64,000 bases of DNA. Source: Streptomyces cinereus (GTDB lineage: Bacteria > Pseudomonadota > Gammaproteobacteria > Pseudomonadales > Moraxellaceae). The stretch covers positions 1-64,000 of the forward strand of contig BMPS01000011.1 of the NCBI GenBank assembly GCA_014647715.1, read 5' to 3'. Below, one piece after another: positions 56,497 to 64,000 of the stretch; the stretch's first letter is position 1; every line of letters starts with the position of its first letter. Both the position numbers and the translations under genes were made by a program. Under the pieces are notes generated by a model, which saw only the letters and a list, made by a program, of their open reading frames with translations, was not told the DNA's origin and did no database searches.

Positions 56497-56515
56497 AATG
56501 ATAATTATTATCATC
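56497..56515. promoter_or_regulatory. Fur box near the fhuC promoter
   Basis: AATGATAATTATTATCATC with a perfect palindrome ATGATAAT-T-ATTATCAT (56498-56514), 44 bp before fhuC. A second, independent Fur box in the same divergent region. Confidence 0.8.
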
Positions 56516-56558
56516 AATGCTATGATTTGCTATTTTAAACTTTTACCCTGGTCAACTC

Positions 56559-57332
56559 ATGCTAACCACCCAATCGCTTACCGTCATGCGCCAACAAAAA
56601 ACCCTTTTACACAACATCAATGTCACCATTGAGAAGGGAAAAATCTATGCCTTAATTGGGCATAACGGTTCGGGCAAATCGACCTTAATTAAAGCTTTAG
56701 CAGGGGAAACCACCCCCACTAGCGGACAGATTTTATTACAGGATTTTGCTGACAAATCAATCTTTGATTTACCGCCAAAAACCTTCGCCCAACAAGTCGC
56801 CTATTTACCGCAAAAATTGCCTGATGCCAGTCAATTTACCGTTGCCGAACTGGTGATGTTAGGGCGATACCCTTATCAAAAATGGCTACAAAAGCCTACG
56901 CCACAAGACCATATTAAGGTGCGCGAAGCAATGTCGCTGACCCAAGTCATGCCGTTTGCCGAGCAATCAGTGGCAACGCTATCCGGAGGGGAGCGCGCTA
57001 GGGCGTGGCTTGCCATGTGTATCGCCCAAGATACGCCCTACTTGCTACTTGATGAACCACTTGCCCCGCTCGATATCGTCTATCAAGTTGAAATACTGCG
57101 TCTCATTCGTGATTTGGCACGGCAGAAAAACAAGGCAATTGTGATTATTATTCATGATATTAATCTTGCGGCACAGTTTTGTGATGAGTTTATTGCGTTA
57201 AAAAATGGCAAGCTTTGTCATGTAGGTGATATCGCCAGTACCATGCAACCGCAAGTGCTTGACCAGATTTTTGGTATCAATTTGCATTTATTAAGTCACC
57301 CAGTCACCGGAAATAAAGTGGCGGTGGTGTGA
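56559..57332 (+). CDS. fhuC: Iron-siderophore ABC importer ATPase
   Basis: 257 residues, FhuC/FepC-type ATPase. Walker A GHNGSGKST, signature LSGGERARAWLA, Walker B YLLLDEPLAPLD, switch His in IIHDINLAAQ. First gene of a tightly packed fhuC-fhuD-fhuB unit behind a Fur box. It energises siderophore uptake across the inner membrane. Confidence 0.95.
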   Translation: MLTTQSLTVMRQQKTLLHNINVTIEKGKIYALIGHNGSGKSTLIKALAGETTPTSGQILLQDFADKSIFDLPPKTFAQQVAYLPQKLPDASQFTVAELVMLGRYPYQKWLQKPTPQDHIKVREAMSLTQVMPFAEQSVATLSGGERARAWLAMCIAQDTPYLLLDEPLAPLDIVYQVEILRLIRDLARQKNKAIVIIIHDINLAAQFCDEFIALKNGKLCHVGDIASTMQPQVLDQIFGINLHLLSHPVTGNKVAVV

Positions 57333-58276
57333 TGAGGGCTTGTTGCTTGTTGATTGTTTGGTTTTTTTTGACAGCTTGCCAGCCTCAGCGGGATTTAAAT
57401 CTTGAAGCGCCGCCCGCAGAGGCTCACAGCGTCAAAGTCATCACCCCTGATTGGGCGGTGGCTTCGACCCTCACCGCCCTAGACTATCCACCGATTGCCA
57501 CAGGCGATACCAAAAGCTACCGTGAATGGGTGGGTACACCCTCGCTGCCAAGCGATATCATCGATATTGGCGAGCGATTCACCCCAAACTTTGAACGGCT
57601 TGCCCAACTCACCTCATCTTCTAACAATATTGTGATTATTGATAATGATTTTTATGCCCATCTAAGACCTGCTTACGGCAACACACCCCATAAGTCGGTG
57701 AGTTTTATGTCAAAAAACGCGGTAGCGACTTGGCAGGATTATGCTGAACCGACTCTTCAGCTGGGTGAAATTATTCATCAGCCGCAGCGCGCCCAGCAAT
57801 TTTTAACCCAGTCAAAAAAACAGCTTGGCGAGCTTGGTGCGACATTTCGCCAAAAGTATCCCCACATCAAAAAAATTGCGGTGGTGCAGTTTGCCGATAG
57901 CAATAATTTGCGGATTTATACCAACAATAGCCTGTTTCGACCGACCTTTGAGGTGATGGGGTTAAATTTGATTACCCTTGAAGATCAGATGGGTAAAGGC
58001 AATCTTTGGGGATTTAATTCGCTGGCATTGAGTGATTTGGCAAAACTTGATGATGATACCTGTTTGGTAGTGGTTGAGCCGTTTAGTCCTATGCTACGTC
58101 AAGAATTAGCCAAAAATTTGCTGTGGCAGCGTCTAGGCTATGGCGCAACGGCTAACAATAGCCGCTGTATGGCAGTCTTACCGCCGATTTGGCTGTATGG
58201 CGGCGTGTCTTCTATGGTGGTATTTGGCGAGCGATTAAATCAGGCTCATTGGTTAGGGGGCAAGGCGAATGGGTAA
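57332..58276 (+). CDS. fhuD: Periplasmic siderophore-binding lipoprotein
   Basis: 314 residues from ATG 57332, whose A is the last base of the fhuC stop codon (TGATG). The signal MRACCLLIVWFFLTAC ends in lipobox LTAC, so unlike E. coli FhuD it is a lipoprotein. The class III binding-protein core has VITPDWAVASTLTAL near the start and IKKIAVVQFADSNNLRIYTNNS later. Substrate is probably a hydroxamate ferri-siderophore, inferred from its neighbours. Confidence 0.9.
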   Translation: MRACCLLIVWFFLTACQPQRDLNLEAPPAEAHSVKVITPDWAVASTLTALDYPPIATGDTKSYREWVGTPSLPSDIIDIGERFTPNFERLAQLTSSSNNIVIIDNDFYAHLRPAYGNTPHKSVSFMSKNAVATWQDYAEPTLQLGEIIHQPQRAQQFLTQSKKQLGELGATFRQKYPHIKKIAVVQFADSNNLRIYTNNSLFRPTFEVMGLNLITLEDQMGKGNLWGFNSLALSDLAKLDDDTCLVVVEPFSPMLRQELAKNLLWQRLGYGATANNSRCMAVLPPIWLYGGVSSMVVFGERLNQAHWLGGKANG

Positions 58277-60344
58277 TAAAACTAGGCTACAACATAACCA
58301 GCGAGATAACCAGCGAATTACCAAACCCTTGAATGCCCCTGCCCTTTGGCTTTTTAGTGGCTTATTGTCGCTGGTTTTAATGACCACGGCTTTAGTCCTT
58401 AAAACCACTTGGCATGATTCATTGGGGTTATTATTTGCCCGTTCACAGTCGCTAACCTTAGCGCAAATGGTGGCGCAGTTACAAATTTTGCCGACTATGT
58501 TAGTGACGATATTTGCCGGGGGATTACTGGGCGTAGTCAGTGTCTTGCTACAGCAATTGGTCAAAAATACCCTTGCTTCAGATAGTACCCTTGCGGTAGG
58601 GACAGGGGCACAATTGGCTTTATTAATTGTGACGCTGTTTTTTCCCAATTTTGGCTTGTATGGTAGCTTTTGGGTGGCATTTATTGGCGCATTGCTGAGT
58701 ATGGGCTTGGTGTTTGCAATTGCTGCCAACAGTCGTATGAATCCTGTGGTGCTCATTTTGGGTGGTTTGGTGGTCAATATTTTGTTTTCTGCTATATCCT
58801 CACTGTTGATGATTTTTTTCTCAGAAAGGGTTATGGGCGTTATGGCATGGGAAAGCGGTAACTTAACCCAAACCAGTTGGCAAAATAGCCAGTTTTTTGT
58901 GCTAATAAGCCTAGTCCTGCCCGTTATCTTGTTATTTTTGGTCAAACCTTTAACCATCATGAGCCTTGATGAACGCCAAGCCAAAGCCTTGGGCGTGCCT
59001 GTGGCTGCCGTGCGTATGCTGGTAGTAACCCTTGTTGCAGTAGTCACGGCAAGCGTGGTAAGCCGCGTGGGCGTTTTAAGTTTTGTCGGTTTGGCTGCGG
59101 CAAGTGTCGTTAATGTAGTAGCGATTCGCCCGATTGGGCAACGCCTAATAGCAGGATTTGCCTTTGGGGCGATGCTGTTGTGGCTGACCAATAACATTGT
59201 GACGCTGCTGTCACCTTGGTTTAAACCATTACTTAATATAACGCTGCCTGTGGGGTCGGTCACAGGAATATTAGGTGCCGGGTTGATTATTTGGTTGGTC
59301 ATTCGACAAAGTAAACAGCCCATGATTGCCGAACAAAGCCCTAGCCTGTTGGTCGGCAAACGCCGATATTTTGGTGGCGGTTTTTGGGCGGTTGCGGTTG
59401 GGTTGTTACTGCTTATGATGGTAGGCGTATTACATATTTCCCCTGATGCGATGGGCAGTTTTGGGTGGCATACAGAGGCAAGTTTTATCGAGAGTTTTCG
59501 CCTGCCGCGTACGCTATCAGCAATGGCAACAGGTCTGATGCTGGCTACGGCAGGGGTGCTATTACAAAACTTGACGCGCAATCCGATGGCAAGTCCTGAA
59601 GTGATGGGCATCAGTTCAGGTGCAGCATTGGGGGTGGTATTGGTGTTCGTGTTCAGTCCAGTGATATTAGGCACACTGGGACTGGCAACCGATTCTGTTT
59701 GGGCATTGGGATTGCCGTTATTGGGCGGACTGTTAGGTGCGGGTTTGGTGTTACTGTTGGTTTTGTGGCTTGCTCGTCGGCTATCCTCAAGCTATTTGTT
59801 ACTCGTGGGTGTGGCGATTTCTGCATTGATGGGTGGTATTTTAACCTTAATCAAACTGTCAGGCGACCCTCGCTTACAAGCGATGCTCAATTGGCTATCG
59901 GGTACAACATATCATGCTTATCCTGTGACGGCGTGGGCATTAATGGTCATTGGTACAGTGTTATTTTTGCTCAGTTTTTTGCTACTAAAGCCGCTTAGGG
60001 TGATTAGCCTAGATGAAACGATGGCTCGCAGTTTGGGCGTATCAGTAAAACGTAGCGAAATACTGATTTTTAGTCTTGTAGCAGTGTTAAGCACTGTTTC
60101 GACATTGGCGGTTGGACCGCTAAGTTTTATTGGATTGATGACGCCGCATTTAGCCAAGACACTTGGGGCGGCGCAGTTACCTCACCAATTAGCCTTATCA
60201 GCGCTACTGGGCGCAGGACTGATGTTGATTGCTGATTGGGTGGGACGTTATGCGATTTTTCCCTATGAAATACCTGCGGGTACAATCGCTTCCATCGTAG
60301 GCGGCTTATATTTTTTATGGTTGATGAAAGGTATGAAAAATTAA
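58269..60344 (+). CDS. fhuB: Iron-siderophore ABC importer, fused double permease
   Basis: 691 residues, two FecCD-type permease halves in one chain as in E. coli FhuB (660). Each half has about ten helices and its own ATPase-contact loop (DERQAKALGVPVAAVRM; DETMARSLGVSVKRSEI). It overlaps fhuD by 8 bp. The fused form is characteristic of the ferrichrome/hydroxamate system, which supports the fhu naming. Confidence 0.95.
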   Translation: MGNKTRLQHNQRDNQRITKPLNAPALWLFSGLLSLVLMTTALVLKTTWHDSLGLLFARSQSLTLAQMVAQLQILPTMLVTIFAGGLLGVVSVLLQQLVKNTLASDSTLAVGTGAQLALLIVTLFFPNFGLYGSFWVAFIGALLSMGLVFAIAANSRMNPVVLILGGLVVNILFSAISSLLMIFFSERVMGVMAWESGNLTQTSWQNSQFFVLISLVLPVILLFLVKPLTIMSLDERQAKALGVPVAAVRMLVVTLVAVVTASVVSRVGVLSFVGLAAASVVNVVAIRPIGQRLIAGFAFGAMLLWLTNNIVTLLSPWFKPLLNITLPVGSVTGILGAGLIIWLVIRQSKQPMIAEQSPSLLVGKRRYFGGGFWAVAVGLLLLMMVGVLHISPDAMGSFGWHTEASFIESFRLPRTLSAMATGLMLATAGVLLQNLTRNPMASPEVMGISSGAALGVVLVFVFSPVILGTLGLATDSVWALGLPLLGGLLGAGLVLLLVLWLARRLSSSYLLLVGVAISALMGGILTLIKLSGDPRLQAMLNWLSGTTYHAYPVTAWALMVIGTVLFLLSFLLLKPLRVISLDETMARSLGVSVKRSEILIFSLVAVLSTVSTLAVGPLSFIGLMTPHLAKTLGAAQLPHQLALSALLGAGLMLIADWVGRYAIFPYEIPAGTIASIVGGLYFLWLMKGMKN

Positions 60345-60390
60345 AAACATAACTTCTTTGGTTACGCTATCATTACTTATTGTAAATAGA

Positions 60391-60409
60391 AATAATAATT
60401 GTTATCATT
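60391..60409. promoter_or_regulatory. Fur box before the TonB-dependent receptor gene
   Basis: AATAATAATTGTTATCATT, 41-59 bp before the receptor start. The receptor thus probably has its own iron-controlled promoter. Confidence 0.7.
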
Positions 60410-60449
60410 CGCAAAAATGTTTTATCTATTGTCTTTTGAGTGATTGAAT

Positions 60450-62696
60450 ATGCGTTTATCCCTATTATCTTTAGCCGTGCGTTCGTCTTTGGCAGCGAGT
60501 ACGATTGGCTTATTATCAACCGCGGCGATGGCAGAAGAATCCAATACCACGGATGCTGCCACAGAAACCTTACTCGATGAAATCGTGGTGACTGCAAGTG
60601 CGGATGCGTCAAAAACTGGTTTGCCGCCCGCCTATCAAGGTGGACAAGTCGCCACCGGTAGCCGTATCGGTATGTTGGGTAATAAATCGACTATGGAAAC
60701 GCCTTTTTCGACCACCGCCTATACCAATGACTTTATTTTAAATAAACAAGCGGATTCTGTTGGGGATATCCTAAAAAAAGATTCAACGGTGCGTGTGGCT
60801 CGTGGCTTTGGTAACTTTCAAGAAGCTTATCTGATTCGCGGATTTGTCACCAACTCTGACGATACCATGATGAATGGCTTATACGGCATTATGCCTCGTC
60901 AATTTATCGCAAGTGAGCTATTTGAGCGGGTCGAAGTACAACGTGGCGCTAGCACCTTCCTAAATGGCATGGCACCCGGGGGTAGTAATAAAGGGGGCAC
61001 AGTCAATTTGCTGCCAAAGCGTGCCGCTCAAACGCCGATTCGTAAAGTCACTATCAGCAGCGAAAATGCCGAAAATGGTAAAATTGCCCTAGACGTGGGA
61101 CAACGGTTTGGCGCAAATCAAGCGTACGGTGTGCGTGCCAATGTCGCCTATCAAGACGGCGGTACAGCAGTCGATGATGAAAAAGCCAAATTGGGTTTGG
61201 TCGGTTTGGGCTTAGATTATCGCCAAGATAACATGCGGTTATCGGCAGATTTGGGCTATCAAAATAACGAACTGCAAAAAACACGCACCAATGTCACCTT
61301 GTCAGGTTTGACCCGTGTACCCAAGGCCGCTGACGCCAAAAGCAACTGGTCACAACCGTGGAGTTACTCAAATGAAAAAGATGTGTTTGGTACATTACGC
61401 GCTGAATATGACCTTAGCCCAAATTTGACTGCGTATGGCGCGTATGGCTTTCGTCATGGCGAGGAAGAAAACTCGCTTGCTAATTTGACGGTCACCAATC
61501 TAAATGGTGATGGCACCACCTACCGCTTTGACAATGCCCGTGAGGACGACATCAACACAGGCGAAATCGGTATCCGTGGCAAACTCACCTCAGGCAAAAT
61601 CAACCATAACTGGGTAGTGTCTGCCAATATCTATAAAGCACAGACAAAAGCACCTTACCAATTTGACTGGCAAAACACGCTGACGACCAATTTGTATCAC
61701 CCAACCTCGTATGCCAAACCCAGCTGGTCAGCAGCGGCGCTAACAGGTGGCGATATCAACCATCCTACCAAGACAGGCGAAACCACCCTCACCAGTGTGG
61801 CATTGGCAGACACCCTAGCCTTCATGGATGATAAACTTCAAATGACCTTGGGGGCAAGACACCAAACCATTGAAGATGAAAGTTTTGACCCCACCACCCA
61901 AGCCAGTAATGGCAAATATAAAGAAAGTAAAACCACGCCTGCGTTTGCCCTATTATATCGCCCAACCGATGAATGGTCGGTCTTTGCTAACTATATGCAA
62001 AGCCTTAGTAAAGGCGAAACTGCCCCTCTCACCACCACCATCGATGGCGTAACAACTGAGCTGACCAATGCAGGTCAAGCCATGTCACCGTACGTCACCA
62101 AACAAAGCGAAATCGGCGTGAAATACGACCGCGGCGTTATCGGTGCAGGTCTCACCGCTTTTCAAACCAACAAGCCGCGTTATACTACCGTTGATACCAC
62201 CTTTGAAGCGCACGGCAAAAACCAACATAAAGGCATTGAGCTCAATGTATATGGACAACCCACCGCCAATATGCGAGTGCTAGGCGGCGTGACTTTCCTT
62301 GATACCCAACAAAAAGACACCGGTAGCGATGCCACTGAAGGTAAGCAAGTTATCGGTGCGGCAAAACACCTGTTGAACCTAGGGCTAGAATATGATTTAC
62401 CACAAGTAGATGGCTTAACCTTAACAGGCGATGTCATCCATACCGGCAAACGTTACGCCAATGATGCCAACACCCTAACAGTCGATGGCTACACTACTGT
62501 GGATTTGGGCGCAAGATATAAAACCCAACTTGCTGGTAAAGCAGTCACGCTCAAAGGGGTGATTGCTAACGTCACCGATAAAGACTACTGGTCATCGGTA
62601 GGCGGTTATGAAAATACCGCAGGTGACAACGGTGCAGGCTATCTTACCTTAGGTGAGCCACGCACATTGAAGCTGTCAGCGACCTTTGATTTTTAA
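60450..62696 (+). CDS. TonB-dependent siderophore receptor
   Basis: 748 residues from ATG 60450 (TTG 60444 rejected). A signal peptide ends near STAAMA. A TonB box lies in LLDEIVVTA. The plug domain (STMETPFSTTAYTNDFI, VEVQRGASTFLNG) is followed by a 22-strand-type barrel ending in aromatic LSATFDF. It resembles ferrichrome/FcuA-like and catecholate/hydroxamate siderophore receptors. It is expected to feed FhuD, FhuB and FhuC. Confidence 0.92.
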   Translation: MRLSLLSLAVRSSLAASTIGLLSTAAMAEESNTTDAATETLLDEIVVTASADASKTGLPPAYQGGQVATGSRIGMLGNKSTMETPFSTTAYTNDFILNKQADSVGDILKKDSTVRVARGFGNFQEAYLIRGFVTNSDDTMMNGLYGIMPRQFIASELFERVEVQRGASTFLNGMAPGGSNKGGTVNLLPKRAAQTPIRKVTISSENAENGKIALDVGQRFGANQAYGVRANVAYQDGGTAVDDEKAKLGLVGLGLDYRQDNMRLSADLGYQNNELQKTRTNVTLSGLTRVPKAADAKSNWSQPWSYSNEKDVFGTLRAEYDLSPNLTAYGAYGFRHGEEENSLANLTVTNLNGDGTTYRFDNAREDDINTGEIGIRGKLTSGKINHNWVVSANIYKAQTKAPYQFDWQNTLTTNLYHPTSYAKPSWSAAALTGGDINHPTKTGETTLTSVALADTLAFMDDKLQMTLGARHQTIEDESFDPTTQASNGKYKESKTTPAFALLYRPTDEWSVFANYMQSLSKGETAPLTTTIDGVTTELTNAGQAMSPYVTKQSEIGVKYDRGVIGAGLTAFQTNKPRYTTVDTTFEAHGKNQHKGIELNVYGQPTANMRVLGGVTFLDTQQKDTGSDATEGKQVIGAAKHLLNLGLEYDLPQVDGLTLTGDVIHTGKRYANDANTLTVDGYTTVDLGARYKTQLAGKAVTLKGVIANVTDKDYWSSVGGYENTAGDNGAGYLTLGEPRTLKLSATFDF

Positions 62697-62720
62697 TTTG
62701 ACACATTGTTAACGTTTGCC

Positions 62721-62751
62721 ATCGGATGAAGCTTGCTTTGTCCGATTTTTA
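62721..62751 (+). terminator. Receptor gene terminator
   Basis: ATCGGAT-GAAGC, short loop, GCTTT-GTCCGAT with G-U pairs, followed by TTTTTA. Confidence 0.8.
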
Positions 62752-62791
62752 TTTGAGACTGCCTAAAAAATAAAAGCTAAACAGGAAAGAC

Positions 62792-64000
62792 ATGTTCCCC
62801 ACTACCATGCCCCTTATGACCCTTATCTGGCAACAGCACCGCTTTGCCTTTATCAAAGTCATCTTGCTCAATCTGCTTAATGCCTTGGTGAATGTCGCTA
62901 TTATCGCCTTTATTAACCGTTTTTTAATCGCAGCAGTCGGCACTGATAATCCCCTCTTAGGCAGTTGGCAAATATTAGCGGTATTTTTGGTAGCGATTAT
63001 GGGTTTATTAGCGACAACGTTTATGTCACAGCTTGCCTTGACTAAGTTGGGACATCGCTTTGTGTTTGAGTTACGTTCGCAACTGATAAAACGTATCTTA
63101 GACACTTCAATCGCCCAAATCGAGAAAATCGGTAGTGCCAAGCTGTTAGCCAGCTTAACTACCGATGTGCAGTCGATTACCTTGGCGTTTGTACGCTTGC
63201 CTGAGCTGGTGCAAGGGGTGATTATCTGCACAGCGACCGCGGTTTATTTGGGGTTTTTATCCGTGCCAATGCTGCTTGTGGTCATGGGGTGTATTACGCT
63301 GACCATTTTTATCAGCAGTAAACTCGTGGGCCATGTGTATGCCCATTTAGCCACATTACGAGAAATCAATGATGCACTGTATCAAGATTATCAAGCAGTG
63401 ATTGATGGACGAAAAGAACTTGCCTTAAATCGTGAACGTGCCAGACGTCTATTTACCAATGATTATCAACGCCACGCAAGCGACTATTTCAACCATATTG
63501 TCAAAGCCGATACTTTTCATCTGTCAGCTGTAAGCTGGTCAAATATTATGATGTTTGCCGTAATTGGGGTGATTTATGCCTTAGCCAATATTTATCATTG
63601 GGTAGATACCGCCACCGCTACTACGTTTGCCCTCACCGTATTATTTATCCAGTCGCCTCTACTGATGGCGATTGGGGCATTTCCCACCGTGCAAACGGCT
63701 AAAGTTGCCTTGGAAAAAATACAGTCATTACAGCTTGCCGACTATAGCCCAAATTTTGATAACCAAATTTTAACCCCAAATTGGCAAGTCATTACTTTTA
63801 AAAATATAAATTATCACTATGAAAATAGTTCAAATTTTGGCTTAAAGCATATCAACTTTACCTTAAAACGGGGCGAAGTGGTGTTCTTAATTGGCGCCAA
63901 TGGTAGCGGAAAATCTACACTTGCCAAGCTTATCACAGGGTTATATCAGCCTAAATTTGCGGAAAATTCCGGTATTTTTATCGATAATCAGCCTGTCGCC
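62792..64000 (+). CDS. Cyclic-peptide-type ABC exporter (PvdE/SyrD/YojI-like), partial
   Basis: Starts at ATG 62792 with AGGAAAG upstream and runs off the right end after 403 codons. About six membrane helices (residues 15-290) are followed by the start of the nucleotide-binding domain with Walker A GANGSGKST (Gly368 on). Blocks such as GHRFVFELRSQLIKRILDTS and YQDYQAVIDGRKELALNRERA are typical of the cyclic peptide exporter family, which includes PvdE (pyoverdine), SyrD and YojI. It follows the siderophore receptor by 95 bp. It could export a siderophore, a processed siderophore or a peptide. Confidence 0.88.
   Translation, partial: MFPTTMPLMTLIWQQHRFAFIKVILLNLLNALVNVAIIAFINRFLIAAVGTDNPLLGSWQILAVFLVAIMGLLATTFMSQLALTKLGHRFVFELRSQLIKRILDTSIAQIEKIGSAKLLASLTTDVQSITLAFVRLPELVQGVIICTATAVYLGFLSVPMLLVVMGCITLTIFISSKLVGHVYAHLATLREINDALYQDYQAVIDGRKELALNRERARRLFTNDYQRHASDYFNHIVKADTFHLSAVSWSNIMMFAVIGVIYALANIYHWVDTATATTFALTVLFIQSPLLMAIGAFPTVQTAKVALEKIQSLQLADYSPNFDNQILTPNWQVITFKNINYHYENSSNFGLKHINFTLKRGEVVFLIGANGSGKSTLAKLITGLYQPKFAENSGIFIDNQPVA

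Noticed and set aside
58253-59674. 473-codon frame opposite fhuB
   Set aside because: Antisense to a strongly supported permease gene, with no domain or start signal.
62749-63231. 160-codon minus-strand frame at the right end
   Set aside because: It lies antisense to the ABC exporter, which has a good start, membrane helices and Walker A.

Overview
The window looks like chromosomal DNA of a gammaproteobacterium of the family Moraxellaceae, most likely the Moraxella/Faucicola (osloensis-like) or Psychrobacter branch. I judged this from protein flavour and gene order (ispE, two tRNA-Gln, prs, rplY, pth; metX-metW; pheST next to ihfA; ohrR/ohr; clpP-clpX after tig). No search was run. No rRNA, CRISPR array, insertion sequence, integrase or phage module was seen. 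Most of the window is housekeeping DNA.

Layout. 0-8 kb: an RND efflux adaptor and pump, then an OmpR-type response regulator and a sensor kinase with a large insert in its ATPase domain. 8-11 kb: a methionine ABC importer (metN lacking its regulatory domain, metI, metQ). 11-15.4 kb, minus strand: ihfA, pheT, pheS, rplT, rpmI. 15.9-19.3 kb: a hot-dog protein, a fused hisIE and tatABC. 19.5-24.2 kb: a UvrD-like helicase overlapping dusC, a MAPEG protein, an OsmC-like protein, rppH and rpmE2. 24.5-30.7 kb, mostly minus: a small lipoprotein, an M61 peptidase, a YgjP-like metallopeptidase with a PH-domain protein, hemH and a His-rich protein. 30.8-35.1 kb: metX-metW, a Sel1-repeat protein and an MFS transporter. 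35.1-40.3 kb: a small DpnD/PcfM gene, a broken DpnI-like endonuclease gene, ispE, two tRNA-Gln, prs, rplY, pth and panD. 40.6-46.3 kb: sodB, rdgB, tig, clpP and clpX. 46.3-52.9 kb, minus: small hypotheticals, an HD phosphohydrolase, an isochorismatase-like hydrolase, a ferredoxin, a pseudogene, trhP, a flavodoxin-like protein and qmcA/nfeD. 53.1-55.1 kb: ohrR, ohr, a gene fragment and a nitroreductase. 55.3-64 kb: a Fur-box-marked iron locus with tonB divergent from fhuC-fhuD-fhuB, a TonB-dependent receptor and the start of a cyclic-peptide-type ABC exporter cut by the window edge.

How genes work together. The last 9 kb form one hydroxamate-type siderophore uptake unit (receptor, TonB, periplasmic lipoprotein, permease, ATPase), with an exporter of the PvdE/SyrD/YojI type attached. 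metNIQ and metX-metW both serve methionine supply. tig, clpP and clpX form a protein quality-control block. ohrR and ohr share a clear 11-bp-arm palindrome.

Most notable observations: (1) a DpnI-family restriction gene reduced to its N-terminal part, facing an overlooked 57-codon DpnD/PcfM gene just upstream of ispE; (2) many gene borders carrying two to four copies of short imperfect tandem repeats (10-19 bp); (3) a chain of overlapping inverted repeats upstream of the efflux genes; (4) two previously unlisted gene remnants. I found no clearly complete, undescribed multi-gene system. The Dpn-type scar is the strongest lead.
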